From Lojkania enalia (Eukaryota; Ascomycota; Dothideomycetes; Pleosporales), in assembly GCA_010094045.1 (NCBI GenBank), contig ML986781.1, forward strand, positions 20,891 to 84,890: a stretch of 64,000 bases of DNA. Direction: 5' to 3'. The translations under genes were made by a program, and so were the position numbers. The notes below the pieces were generated by a model. That model did not search any database, was not told the DNA's origin, and saw only the letters and a program-made list of their open reading frames with translations. Numbering within the stretch: the stretch's first letter is position 1; each line of letters opens with the position of its first letter. Below are positions 13,130 through 25,137 of this stretch, piece by piece.

Positions 13130-13332
13130 TGTCATGGGGATTTTGGCAAGCCTGCCGAGCTGTATCAAATATCGTCGTAAGATATCACGGTCGATATAAC
13201 GCTGGATATCACGCTGGATATCAGCTGATATACCCCTTTTCCAGGTACATAAATATGGCCCGCTGGCCATCTTCAATCAAGAAGTTCAGCTCCTCATCTC
13301 CCTCCCTGAGACAAGATTCGCCTCTCACCACA
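13130..13332 (+). mobile_element. Solo LTR, family A (203 bp)
   Basis: It begins TGTCATGGGG and ends CACCACA, the canonical TG...CA termini. It is flanked by a perfect 5-bp target-site duplication AATTT (13125-13129 and 13333-13337). A second copy lies at 43473-43663. The 12-bp length difference between copies matches one extra copy of a 12-bp unit here (GCTGGATATCAC, about 13200-13224). No internal retrotransposon sequence is present, so this is a solo LTR left by LTR-LTR recombination. Confidence 0.85.
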
Positions 13333-13337
13333 AATTT

Positions 13338-14537
13338 TATATCACTTGAAACTGAAAGACTATCTAAAACCTAAGTAGTTGTCAAGGTTAGCGAAGAAAA
13401 GAATGACGATGGGGTATCCAGCTACCACTAAATATCTTAGGAGGTTTTGATCAAAACTGTTGGATTTGTGAATATTGTGCTAAAAGAAAATATTCAGTCC
13501 TTTTATTTTTTATTATTATTATTAATTTTTTTTTTACTACCCTGTTGTGTTATACAACTGGCAGGCGCTTTTCTGTGTTGTAGCTTTTCGTCGCGATTTG
13601 CTAGGTTGGCTTCTTTGTCTGCGGAGATATTGCGGCTTGTGTCAAAGTGGTCTAGCAGTGGGAAGCTCCGGTCTACTCGGTATATTTGAGTAGATATTCT
13701 GGAGTTTCTAAGGCAGGTTTGCAAAGGTTTTTTGAAATAAAAGTCAAGTAAGAGTGGTAATTGCTAGCGCGAAATGATTCTTAATATGTCTAACCACCGA
13801 GTGGATAGCAAGCAAAAATATCTCTCCAGCTTTTAGAACGAGGCAAATGCACCCCCCCAGATTTTATATTAGATTTTACAAAGCTCAAAGGTAGTCCGTG
13901 CATGGACGACCGAAGCATTCAGCTGAGTGTTATCGGCGTTCCATTCAGCCTTGTGTTATGTAGGATGCCTACGATCAGCGACAGGTTTAGAGACGAAGCT
14001 TGATAGAGTTCTATGAACTAGATGAAGGCCCTCTTAGTCCTCATAGTGAACGATCAAAAGGGAAAATGAGACCGATAAAGGTAGAGAGATACTTGGTGCG
14101 GAGGTTTCAAGCTGCATTTCCAAAAACGATTCGCGGCCTAATTTTCATCCTTCAGTCCGGTATACCACTTAGATGAGGGATTGCCAATTCTTTCGAAGTC
14201 GGATGCTGTTAGATACATAAGACTATTTAAACATATACTAGTTCCGGTATCCAGTAATTTATTCAGGGTCTTTGCAAGGCCATTTCTCTGATGCTAGAGG
14301 AACCTGCGCAGAAACACTGTCTTTACAACTATGTATATATAGTAGGAGCACCTAATCCTTCTCTGAAATCACCTCAACCTCGCTTGCGAGTGGGGGGTTC
14401 AAAAGCGTGGTCAATGGTCTTGATGATGCACTGTTCTGACGCCTAAGGCGCCGACAACCAATCTTTGTTCGTAGGCGTAAGGTATTAAAACAGGTGAGAA
14501 GAACTGCGTTGATTGATATTTATAGAGAATCAAGGCC
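13338..14537. other. AT-rich non-coding spacer
   Basis: No supported gene. A T-rich low-complexity run lies at about 13500-13541. ORFs here are short and compositionally biased. Confidence 0.45.
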
Positions 14538-14542
14538 ATTCT

Positions 14543-14684
14543 TGTAAGGTTATATGTATCGCACGATCCTTATTATGTATTAGCCCTAATATCATGTGAT
14601 AGCTAGGACAGACAGTATAAATAGCTCTGATCCTCTATAGATATGAATCAACACAGTTCTCCTTATCTGCGCCGATACTTTACA
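14543..14684 (+). mobile_element. Solo LTR, family B (142 bp)
   Basis: It begins TGTAAGGTTATATG and ends ATACTTTACA, with an internal TATAAATAG core promoter. It is flanked by ATTCT (14538-14542) and ATTTT (14685-14689), a 5-bp target duplication with one transition. A second copy (43371-43710) matches along its length but is split by a family A LTR, so this copy shows the unoccupied state of that insertion point. Confidence 0.72.
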
Positions 14685-14689
14685 ATTTT

Positions 14690-16017
14690 TACTATCTTTC
14701 CTAGTGTAATATTATATAAAGGCTAGTCGTCAATGGGAATTGTGCCCTCTATAACCTTAAAGTTGGTTGTCGTTACCGTTCTTAGCGTTAATATTATCAC
14801 GCAGCTTACACTCCATGAAGAGGCAACTACGACCTGATCTGTCACGTGATTTAACATCCTATTATAGCTAGCCTGTATTATCAGGCGTATATAGTCTCGC
14901 TACTGCTAGCCTCTAGCTGGGAAGGCCACTTACACTCCTTCAGTACATCAATTATTGCCTCGGCAATTGATGCTACCTAATGCGCGACATGATCACTTAT
15001 CAAACGCATTTCAAGAAATCTCGCACCCCATGTTTGCATCGCTTAATGACATAAATTGACTATGAACTTCCCTTATACTCCACTAGATGTGTACCAGAAC
15101 GATATCCGCGTCCTGACCTGAACTCAAGTCCTGGTACATTTTATGATATGGTATCCGGCTCCTTGACCCATACCACACTTCTCCGCTTCTCCTCAGCCCA
15201 TATCAGACCGCCTTGAAACCCCTGACAGAAAGTTCGTCCGCCGAAAATCGCCTCTCAGGACAGGATCCAGTACGAGACCATCTCATAAGCCTGGGACGAC
15301 GCAAAATTGTGGTCATAATCTATCTTGATGGCAACATCGTCAACGCACCGAAAAGCTCTGAGACTACTCTTCGTCACATGCGACACCTAGATCAAAAACG
15401 CCGCTTTTGATTGACGCTATATGTGCCAATCAAAAGGATTTCAATGAGCAGTCTTAGAAGATTGAGATTATGGGGGATGTCAACCAATACGGAATACGGA
15501 ATCTAGTGTACCTAGGCGAAGATGGGAATGATATTAAATCAACGTTAGGAAGTAATGAAAATCTAATCGAAAGGGGGATCAATGACGTAACAAATAAGCA
15601 TGATTCTCTTCTGTAAATAACTCTTCTAGAGGGATTCTGCTAATTACGAGAGATCCCGTATCGTAGACGTCGGGGAGGCGTTGCTAGACATGTTCGCCAA
15701 GTCGTCGTTTGGGTAAGTCTAAACGAAACATTACCTTGCTCCGAACTACAATACGTGAGTGAGTTGACTCTGGGTATTGCAGGAAGCTACTCTCGCGCAC
15801 ACAAATATTTGTCATAGCGGCAATTTCGAATCTTCCCTGAATGAATTGCTTATTGTGGCATATTAGCTGCCTTACAAGCCCAGTAACCTCAGCAATTATC
15901 TACTTATTCACTCGATAGGCTGGAGTTGCGCTGCAAGAATATTCGAATTGGTCGACTGAGAGCATGGAATGTATAGCGCTGGACGTTGTCTACCAACTTT
16001 AGACCACATTCAGGAGA
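14690..16017. other. Non-coding spacer
   Basis: No gene supported. A CACGTGAT motif occurs near 14843. The 65-codon ORF around 15213 has no recognisable features. Confidence 0.4.
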
Positions 16018-16754
16018 ATGCCCAAGATTTTGAGTGCTTGGGGCCTAAAGGTCGGATCTTTTCTATCTTTAGGCCCATTGAACGACCTGGTTTCGAATGG
16101 TGTTCCGCAAGAATTCTTTCTAGATTACAGACGAAATCTTGCAGATATTCTTATTACTACAACGTATCATGCGATAATGGAACGTCTAAGACCATTGGAC
16201 ACATTAAAGTCTGTACGACATATTTCGAATGAGGATATTTATTTTGATGGGCTTACCGTCTTGGGTTCCTTGATGGCATGGAGTGTAAGACATGAATAGA
16301 GATCCAAATAGATTGCCGAGTTATTAAGGCTTTCTTAGCGCTATTGAGATATAACACAAAATACGTCCAGAAAAACCAGAGAGTGGCAGAGTTAATATAT
16401 GGGAGATTGAAAGCTGAGTGCTGGATCGAATCGAGGGATCCCCACGCCAACCGGACGGCTTGCACAGACGGCCATGTGTGGAAGCCATACATTGACACTT
16501 TCGTCGTCCCTTTAAGAGATGTTCCCCAAAGTCGAGGTCCCATTAACAAAGAAGCTGTCTATAACCTTATAACTACCGGGGCTTGGACCGACGATCAACC
16601 TAGAAAGGAAGGGTATGATGGAATTTGCAAAGAATTCCTTTCACTATTCGTATCTGATAAGAATTTCCATAGAAATATTCCTCAAGAATTCCAGCACTGC
16701 AGTATGATCATTTACAACGCCTGTAGGAGACGCAGTCTAGCCACAACCCGATAA
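16018..16754 (+). pseudogene. Unrecognised coding relic, two same-strand fragments
   Basis: Two protein-like plus-strand stretches (16018-16299 and 16344-16754) are separated by a stop and a short gap. The first holds LSAWGLKVGSFLSLGPLNDL. The second holds DGHVWKPYIDTFVVPLRD and ends CSMIIYNACRRRSLATTR. Their composition looks coding rather than random. The order and spacing suggest the C-terminal part of one broken gene; the tail of a heterokaryon-incompatibility-type protein is one guess, without a diagnostic motif. An intron in the gap could also join them. I do not recognise the family. Confidence 0.3.
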
Positions 16755-17956
16755 CGGCTTCTGAGTCTCCTGCCTAATATCACACAGGAAGGAGACATTA
16801 TTGCAATGCTTTTCGGAGCACCTATGCCGCTTGCTCTTAGGATGTGCGACGAGCATTAGCAATCCGTGGGATAGGCCTGCAGTTATGGCATGATGAACGG
16901 CGAACCAATTCTCGAATGGCGGACACAAGGTTCACCATAGCAGTCATTTCCATTGATATGATGAGTCCTGTCCTGTAGGGACAATAGAAGACCATAGAGA
17001 GGTTCTAAGAGCAAATAATTGAGATTAGTGTGTAGGAGAGTCAACGGAGGGCTGATGTTCATTACAAAACTCCGTGGAGGTTACAGTGAATTGAGAGTTC
17101 ACGTGACATTCTGCGTTCTTGTGCTTTATATTAGAATCTAGGGTTAATAGCAACTGTGGTGAGATAATATTTTTGGCCCTATCTAGAACAATATTTTCGT
17201 TCAACGATAGATCAGAGATGTAAAGCTGATGGCACGGATGGCAGTATGCAGGAATGGTCTCAGAAACTGTGGCCGGTTGAAGGTGTGCGAATACTGTATT
17301 CCTAGCTATCAAAAGTATAGGTGTGGAAATGTGAGAGCTTTAACCCTTGACTTTATAGAGTAGGAATGATGGGATGGACTGAAGTGGTAGCGGCAGAACT
17401 AGGGATTCTCTGAGGCCACGCGGCAAATACAAGCTTCTAACGAGGAATTATAGCGTAATAACATCCACGCGATTAAGATTTTACTTAACTTACTGAATGA
17501 GATATCGCGTTTCAGCCTTGCCAGCGCCGTCGTCAATATGACTCCTTAACTATCTGTTTCCTTCATACTACAGTAAAAATCTGATAAAAATATCCAGACG
17601 ACACTCGTGTATTCTGCGCCAACCCATTTTGCATCAAAATTCTCCCTTAGCACTCAATAACTCTATACCTGCGCCTATGCATCCCATATCTAATGCTCCC
17701 ACAACAGATCTGAACCGCCACCACCAACCCCGCGGAACTACAATTAAGCGCCAAAAAAAAAAAAAAAAAAACCGAGTTCTACATGGTGCTACAACTAAGT
17801 ACATCATTTGAACAACTCCCCCAATCCATCATCTGATCCTCAATTTGGAATTGACATCTCCTGATCTACTCTCTCGCACAACCCAACCCCAGCCCAATCC
17901 ACTCAAACTCGACCTGCCCTCGCTCAAACGGAGACGCCCCGGCTTTCTACCTAGGT
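16755..17956. other. Non-coding spacer
   Basis: No supported gene. A poly-A run lies at about 17753-17770. Composition shifts to higher GC after about 17880. Confidence 0.4.
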
Positions 17957-18223
17957 ATGCCAAATACCCAAGGTCCGTCTCCTTCAGCCGCAAGCGGCCC
18001 CATCCATCCCACGGGTACCACAAACGGGGCTCTCGGCCGCGGATCCGGACCGCCCGTCGCATCGCAACGAGTATATTCCCGACCACGCAAGGGCAAATTT
18101 CCCAAGTCGAACATGGACTTCACATGTCATACATGCCCGGTGCGGGTCATAGATATCAGACTGTATTCTGGGACGATTTGTTGGGCGACCAACAAATCAG
18201 ATGCGTGTGCTAAGCTATGCTAG
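17957..18223 (+). CDS. Possible small protein or gene fragment (88 codons)
   Basis: An ATG-started ORF in a GC-richer patch: Pro/Gly/Ser-rich N-terminus, basic PRKGKFPKSN segment, then a Cys-containing tail (CHTCPVRV). There are no homology-type motifs beyond two CxxC-like pairs. It may be a fragment of a lost gene or spurious. No function can be assigned. Confidence 0.22.
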   Translation: MPNTQGPSPSAASGPIHPTGTTNGALGRGSGPPVASQRVYSRPRKGKFPKSNMDFTCHTCPVRVIDIRLYSGTICWATNKSDACAKLC

Positions 18224-19684
18224 TGCTCCTTGCGGCTGCAAACGCTACATGAAGGCCACTATGCACGGGAACCGGAAAGCCTCGTTGGCGCCGGACGGGA
18301 AATAAGACATATGGCGAGGGAAATATCTACAGTACGATTGTGCTATGTACAGTATGACCGCGGGAGCGCGCGGACCGCCTCGTTGAACCGAACAATGGCC
18401 ATATGAGGTACTTGCGCTTGTCCGTCCGAGGTCGGCAGAGACGGAACGTTTTTGTTTTCAGTGACCGAGCATCAATGACCGAGAACAGATTGCGGGAACG
18501 TGATATTCACATGAGGGGCTGGAGATTGTGGGGAGATGAGGGCTGCAATGTGCGCAAGGGATTACTATTCTGAACTCTTCGGTCGGTGTGTATCATCTGT
18601 ACGGTCGGCTGCAGTGCAGTTTTGCCTGGTGTTGAGTGCTCCTAGGCAAGGCATCTTATCTTATCAGGCCTCGCTTGCCAGGTACCTAGGTACGTCATCG
18701 GCGACTCGCTGTCTGCGCACCCCAGCATACATTCTAGGACATGTTGCGGAACCGCATGTGGAAGTGAACACCTCAGCCGAAAGGTCTTGAGGATGGATTA
18801 TTGGGCGATGGGAGAGTCTATGTGAAGCGGGCCTTGCAGAACGACCAACAGAACGAGCGGCCTTGATGTGGACACGCGACAGCAGCGGGAGGAGGATCTG
18901 GGAGAGCCCCCAAGCCCCAAAACAGCAGGATTGCGGTAGGATACTCTGAGGACAGGATACGCAATTGACGGGCGCCCATTGGCTGTACGGGCGCTGTGCT
19001 GCGCTTTCACGTCAGGAGTGGTGAACCCCTCTTTTGCCAAAACGAGGTCTCCTGTTCGAAAGCGGGGAAGGCCAGAAAGCCACCTGATGCCGATGCTCGA
19101 GGCCGCACGACGACTACTACTACTACTACCACTACATCTTCTACTCTCGCCCGGCTTGCAGCCGTCCTCGTACGTGCCTTTCTTACCCTCGTTGCGTGTT
19201 CGGTTGAGGGTCCCGTTGAGCATCACAATCCCCGGTTGGGCTGTGGGTAGGTATACACGACTCGGCCCACTCACGCTAAGCGCATTGCATTCGCGCGCGG
19301 CGGCCAGGTACGCATACACCCTCTCTAGACGCCCCATTCCTCATTGCTGCGGGTTGTTTCGGAGGAAGAGGCTGGACCTCGAGCTATCTGTCTGAGAACT
19401 GTGTCCGCAACCCGAGATCGCACCCGCCTGCTATAACTATGTCATCGCCGGCTCTCCTTCACGGCCGCGGCCGTTACAACTGTCAGACCTGGACCACCTT
19501 GGATTCGCTAGTTGCTTCGGGCCTGTATTGTGCAGCTGCTGGACTTGTATTCATACCCCGAGCTGTCCGCACTTGAATTCTTGTTGTTTTTGCTCTTTTT
19601 TTGTTTTTCCGTTCTCGCTATACCTTCGCATTGCTTTCATTCACGGCATACGTTGACATTGTGGGCATCGGTGACACTGACGAC
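18224..19684. other. Long GC-rich leader/promoter region of the carrier gene
   Basis: No supported gene; ORFs on both strands are biased translations of GC-rich DNA. An ACT-type trinucleotide tract lies at about 19109-19135. The 28 codons in frame upstream of ATG 19685 look like untranslated leader. Confidence 0.45.
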
Positions 19685-20786
19685 ATGTCAGCTTCAACAC
19701 CATATAAAATGCCCGCCTCCCGCGTTGTTGAGAATGCAAAACAGACCAGCGAATCAGTCCTCTCAGACGCTTCCTCCGCCATGAAGTCCGCCGCCGAGAA
19801 CCCAAAGCAAGCAACCACCACCTTCCTCCACACTCCCTTTATGCGCGCCGCCCTACCCTTTATCAATGGAGGCATTGCCGGCATGACCGCTACCACTGTC
19901 ATCCAACCCGTCGATATGATCAAGGTACGACTACAGCTAGCGGGCGAGGGCGTCAAGACGGGCCCCAAGCCCACGCCCGTGTCAGTATTCAGGGACATTG
20001 TAGCATCAGGCAAGGTGCTGGACCTGTATACGGGTCTGAGCGCGGGTCTCCTTCGGCAAGCCGTGTACACGACGGCCCGCCTCGGATTCTTCGACACCTT
20101 CATGAAGACGCTGACCTCGACCGCCGAGTCCAAGGGAACAAAAGTTGGGTTCAAGGAGCGTGCTGGAGCGGGCCTGGCTGCAGGCGGTCTCGCGGCCATG
20201 GTTGGTAACCCGGCCGACCTCGCCCTCATCCGTATGCAGTCCGACGGCCTCAAGCCCGCTGCCCAGCGCGAAAACTACAAATCCGTCATCGATGCCCTTC
20301 TCCGGATCTCTAAGAACGAGGGCGTGCTGCGGCTATGGGCCGGCTGCTACCCGACTGTCGTGCGCGCCATGGCCCTCAACTTCGGCCAGCTAGCTTTCTT
20401 CTCCGAGGCCAAGAACCAGCTCAAGGGGACGTCGATGTCGGGGCGCTCGCAGACGCTTACGGCGTCGGCGATTGCGGGCTTCTTTGCCTCCTTCTTCAGC
20501 TTGCCGTTCGACTTTGTTAAGACGCGGCTGCAGAAGCAGACCCGGGCGCCGGACGGCTCGATGCCGTATAGAGGTATGTTCGACTGTTTCAAGAAGGTTG
20601 CTAGGGAGGAAGGGCTCTTGCGCTTCTATCGCGGGTTCGGGACGTATTATGTTAGGATTGCGCCGCATGCGTAGGTTTTGCCCTCCTTTCTCTTTGATTT
20701 GAGGTGTTATAGTAACTGATTACTGACGATGATATAGCATGGTGACGCTCATTGTGGCGGATTACCTCGGCTTCATCACGAAATAG
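19685..20786 (+). CDS. Mitochondrial carrier, 2-oxoglutarate/malate type
   Basis: Inner-membrane exchanger of the SLC25 family, by resemblance the 2-oxoglutarate/malate carrier. Exons 19685-20670 and 20738-20786 are separated by a 67-nt intron (GTAGGT ... TACTGAC ... ATAG) just before the final 16 codons. The spliced protein has 344 residues and ends MVTLIVADYLGFITK. The three tandem repeats are visible, each with its PxDxxKxR-type signature: PVDMIKVRLQ (from 75), PADLALIRMQ (from 176; Leu-Ile replace part of the charged pattern) and PFDFVKTRLQ (from 274). It starts at the first ATG after the long leader; ATG 19709 is an alternative. The ~50-residue N-terminal extension is longer than in animal homologues. 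Substrate assignment is by family resemblance; a dicarboxylate carrier is the nearest alternative. Confidence 0.92.
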
Positions 20787-21531
20787 GAAAAGCGGACCAA
20801 CAACTTAGAAACTGCGAATGCAAATAAAAAACGCAAATACGAAAGACTAAGAAAATACGAGAGATGTAAACGACGGAATCATGAATGCCATGTAAATCGA
20901 ATCGAATCGATACAGCGAAGCAAATAGGGAATGGACCCCTCTGTTCTCTTCCCTTTTTTTTTTTTAGGGTTTTATCTATGTTGTTTGAGCCACAGGAGTA
21001 ATTCTCACCTTACCCACCCCTCCTAACTTTTTCCATATCCACACCATCATCATCTATATAGCATTTTCCAGTCTATAGGCGTTTAGGGAAGGGGGGAGGA
21101 TCCCAGTCTACGGATTGGCTGGTCTTGGCTCTTTATTTCTTGTTTGTGTTGTTGAGATGCGGGGTTGGATGGGAGAGTGGGAGAGGATGAGCATCTGGTG
21201 ATGTCTCCATTGCGCTGTCCCGATGGCTGTCGAGCCCGCGGCGAAACGCTGTACCTACTTATACGATATAGGAATGCGAATGCGGTGTATATAAAGATTG
21301 TCAAGATGGGATTTCCGAGCGAGGCGTGAGGTTTTTGTGTGTATTGGAGACTTGGTGAACTAGCTGTATATCTGTATCAACCGGCTACGAGGCCTCCATT
21401 TCTTGAGGGATCTGCCCCCAATTTTGGGGCACTGTAGCCGCCTGTGCTACAGATGGGAGCCGGAAAATCTTCCTCTAGTCTCAGCGAAGGTGCCAAGCTA
21501 ACGATATATTTCTTACATAATTAGGGCCCTA
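20787..21531. other. Intergenic region
   Basis: 3' region of the carrier gene, with T-rich and A-rich tracts, then the promoter of the putative small gene at 21593. No other gene is seen. Confidence 0.45.
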
Positions 21532-21538
21532 TATAAAT
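21532..21538 (+). promoter_or_regulatory. TATA box
   Basis: CTATATAAATA sits about 60 bp upstream of ATG 21593 and is followed by a CT-rich stretch typical of fungal start regions. Confidence 0.4.
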
Positions 21539-21592
21539 ACGTTCCAAACTCCCATCAACTATCCATCTTCTTTTCTCCATTTATTCTTCTCC

Positions 21593-21850
21593 ATGTCGTG
21601 GTTTCGCTGGTTTCACCCTATCCCTATCATAGGGACAATCCCGGTAAGTGCTTGGTACATTCTCATTGCACTGCTACTTCGTTTTGCACCATTCCTTGGT
21701 CGCATCTCTCATCTCCAGTCCGTTTTGCATCTCCTCCAAGTTACCCTTTCTGTGCTGGCTTCCACCTGGAAATGTTCTCGACCGGTTACTCACCAGCTCT
21801 CCGCCCTTCTCTTCTCTCCACCCAGCACAGTTTCGAGCCTGTCGACGTAA
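21593..21850 (+). CDS. Putative small hydrophobic protein
   Basis: An 85-codon ORF starting MSWFRWFHPIPIIG, behind a TATA box and a pyrimidine-rich leader. It is hydrophobic in the first half (ILIALLLRFAPFLG), suggesting one membrane segment. A perfect donor GTAAGT at 21644 and a CCAG acceptor at 21718 would remove a 75-nt, frame-keeping intron that encodes this segment, leaving 60 residues. Promoter context is the main support; no family is recognised. Confidence 0.3.
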   Translation: MSWFRWFHPIPIIGTIPVSAWYILIALLLRFAPFLGRISHLQSVLHLLQVTLSVLASTWKCSRPVTHQLSALLFSPPSTVSSLST

Positions 21851-23754
21851 AGGCTCCAGCTGATGAGAGATTATAGTGTTTCACCCGAATACGATCTTCA
21901 TTCCCACAAATGAGCCGTGTACGCCTTCGAAATTGCTGAGTCGTAGAGCGGTCACCGTTGCATTTGAAGGCGTAGACTAGCCCCTAAATTTCCAATCTCC
22001 AACGGTGGATCCGAAGCCCTTTTCCAATCAGCAAGTCTTAATTGCTCTAGATCAGGGCCTCTATGCAACTCCGCCCATGCTGCCACTGCATCATTCTCGG
22101 AGATGCGACTGATTCGGACTTGGATCTCTCCCCAACAACAGCTCATATATGCTGTGGATCGCATTGCCTTGCATTACCAGAGACCAGCCTGCCACGGGAT
22201 GCCTTGTTCTGCATAGTTTCGCGGCCCAGACTGCTGCATACATGAATTCAAGGCGCTGGAAGGTGGATCCCGAAAGACAGCCGATGCCAACGCTGGTTAA
22301 GCGGAGGCAGGGCTAGACGGCGAAGACTGTCACAAGGTACAGCGACCACCACGGACCAAGACGTTCTCATGCACGAGAAGCATGTTGTGGACTACGCTCT
22401 ATCCTGATTCACAATCACTAAGGTTTTAACCGAGGGATGGCCTAGAGGAAGCATTCCGTAGAGTCTCCTTACGCCAGGCGCCTCGAAGGTGTGGATGACG
22501 GTTGTCATGAGCACACCTATCGCAAGTTGACCGCCTTAACTCGTGCTAGATTTGAGAACAATCTCCCGACCGAGCATTTCGCTCTCATCGTCTGGAACTG
22601 TCTCTACCTGGTGAACCCCGTAGCAGGGGCAGGATCCTTCGCACCAATCGATCCTAGGTAGATTCTGAGGCCGGCCCCACCATCCCCTGAGTATTAGTGT
22701 AACATACGACAGCCAATTGCGAGGCATGGATCGATCCGGCGCATGCATGACCAAGCTACCGTACAGGAAACTGAGGTGTTCTATTGATGATTATCACAGA
22801 AAGGACTCAGCTCCGAACCGTATCCGTACATTTGGGGGCCGTGCATCGACGTAGAAGGAGGTATAGGATGCCAATGCGGACACCTATATGATAGGGCGGC
22901 GTTCTTGGAGGAGTGCTGTTTAGGGAAGCTTGCGAAGGATAACGGAGACCATCGCAATGAAATCTCGAGAATGGAGGGATTTTCAGTCTGCAATACTTCC
23001 TGCTTGGATGGGAATGCAAAGATAGTTGAGAGATATGGGAGCGATGGCCGTCAGTACTTATGCCCACCACGATGAGAGACTGATTTCTCTCCTCTTCCTC
23101 TACTTGACTTCTGCCAGAGTACTCACCATCCACTGTAGCCCCTCCCCTATCTTCCCCTTTTCCAAGACTCGCGACGCAGCTTCATTCCGAAAGTAATAGG
23201 AGTCTCCGGAAGATGCGATACTCCTAGGTTCCCGGCCGATCTCAGGAGGTTGCTCTCTCGAGAATATTAGACCAGTGATGCTTGTGGAAGCCAAAATCAT
23301 TCGCGGCCTGGAGATACTGAATCGTGTTTGGATATATTTCCTACTAGACTATGCATTAAAGACTGACGGAGAGCAGATTCTAGCATAACTAATATCTCCT
23401 AGAACGGGGATACTAGATCGTAACCTCATACCTCTAGTATTGAATTGTGACTGGAACCCAGAGTCCCATAGCAATGAGCTGCTCGTCGATTCCATACAAG
23501 ACGCTCCGGTCGTTTACCCAAACCATCAGCATTAGGCAATAGTCCTTCACTAACAAGTTGCAGAACAAAAATCTCAATCCACTTAATATCTCCGAGGCCG
23601 AGTACGCAGCTGTTAGCGCTTCATGTGGAGTACCGGGCGATTTTGTGCCGAAAATTGGGTACCTTAGTTACATTTCCATCTATCAAAATGTTATATTTTT
23701 AAGAACGCGTATCAGTCTATCGCCTGAATGATGTACGTGTCAACTAGATATCTT
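21851..23754. other. Gene-poor region with possible relics
   Basis: About 1.9 kb without a convincing gene. Minus-strand stretches at about 21952-22164 and 23100-23300 look mildly protein-like (for example GDSYYFRNEAASRVLEKGK), but are short, isolated and unrecognised. Confidence 0.4.
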
Positions 23755-25137
23755 CTATTCATCCTCATCTTCGTCACCGGAGCCCAAGTCTAGCACGATC
23801 GATTGCTGTGTTACAGGGAAAACGTCATCGGACGGACTCCTGCTCTCCTCTGCCGTTCGTCTTCGAGGACTAACGTCATCTTCCATATCGCTCTCGTCTG
23901 CTCTACGTGCTTCGATGGCTTGCATTCGTTTGATCTTACGAATGAGGATAGGATCGGGGGCCAGATCATTGGCAGTGAGCAACTAGAAAATATAAATTAG
24001 CGAAAGAGGATTGCAGGCATTGTTTAGAATTCATACCTGATCACAACCAGCAACTGGGCACTGTATTGCCCTCTCACCCTGTCCCCTTCCCACTCCGCCG
24101 CCGACCCTAATATTACTCCTCCGAATAAAGTCGAGGACGTGGTCCATCTCGAAGCTATGCGGGCATTTCTTGCTCGTGTATGGTTCTACGAATGGCTGGA
24201 GAGTTAGTGGGCAGCGGGTGCTTATGGTCGCCTTATCTATCACAATATCGTCGTCCTCGTCTGCGCCGTTCAATGCAGCAGTTATCCCCGGCGCAGGCGA
24301 TCCGGTCTCAGTGAACCAAGTATCCGGGTGCTGCATGGGCGGTCCATTGTCTCCATACTTGGCATCGTGCACCATCTTCTTGAAGCCGATGTAGGCATTG
24401 TTTTTTGAGTAGCGGGCACCATGCGAGAAAGTGAGGTATTCGGTCTTTCTGCGCTGCAGACGCTCAGCATACATCTCGCTAGTGCCCGTAAGAGCAATTC
24501 TTTCCATATTTAGTGGGGTTGGTCCAGGGCTTGACCCTTCGTCCTCATCCTCATCCTCTTCATCCTCCGCCTCGCCCCTCCCCCGCTTCCGCTGAGACTG
24601 GGCCTCCGACTGCGATCGCTGAGTCACCTGAGTTGTGTATTCATCTCTCAGCGCTCCGGGTGCATGTCCTCGTAACCAATTGATGCTCTCCTCTAGCCTC
24701 AACAGAGCCTCACCTCCATCGATAACGCCCCGCATCCCCTCCTCAAGCCTCTTGGTCATTTCATCGACCTGTACTCGCAACTCCACTAGCTCTCGCTCCT
24801 CACCATCTCTCTCGTCGATATGCTCGCCCTTCTCCCACTTCTTCCGCCGCCGCTCAACCCGCTCCTCTCGTTCCCGCAGTCGGTCATTAATCAGGCCTGC
24901 AGCGTCCGTCACGAGCTCCTCAGCTCGCTTGTTGTGCTGGGATAGACTGCTAGCGGTCTGCCTATCGTAGACGGCGGCAAGTTGGCTCTGGGCACGCCGA
25001 TTGAGGGGGTGCGAAGGCTTTTGATAGGGCGGAAGTCTATCTGCAGGAGCGCCCGCTCGGCTCGGCCCCGGTGTTGCGGCGATGGCGTGCCGTGATGGTG
25101 TCGGTTGGCTTGTATTATAACGGTGGCGTGAGGCCAT
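23755..25137 (-). CDS. nse2: E3 SUMO-protein ligase Nse2/Mms21 (Smc5-Smc6 complex)
   Basis: SP-RING SUMO ligase subunit of the Smc5/6 complex, used in DNA repair and recombination. Exon 1 is 25137-24037 and exon 2 is 23982-23755, with a 54-nt intron (GTATGA ... TCTAG, phase 0); total 442 residues. Residues 55-200 are charged and helical, fitting the arm that binds Smc5. An acidic linker follows (EDEEDEDEDEG). The SP-RING is RCPLTLQPFVEPYTSKKCPH with Cys309, Cys325, His327, then Cys360 and Cys365 in QCPVAGC; the intron falls right after it. Exon 2 supplies the C-terminal helix (DPILIRKIKRMQAIEARR) and an acidic tail (LDLGSGDEDEDE) that may act as a SUMO-interacting segment. All zinc ligands are present. 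The gene faces away from the GH76 relic. Confidence 0.92.

Noticed and set aside
19601..19684. Carrier protein extended upstream to a TTG codon
   Set aside because: Non-ATG start and leader-like composition; ATG 19685 is the first suitable start.
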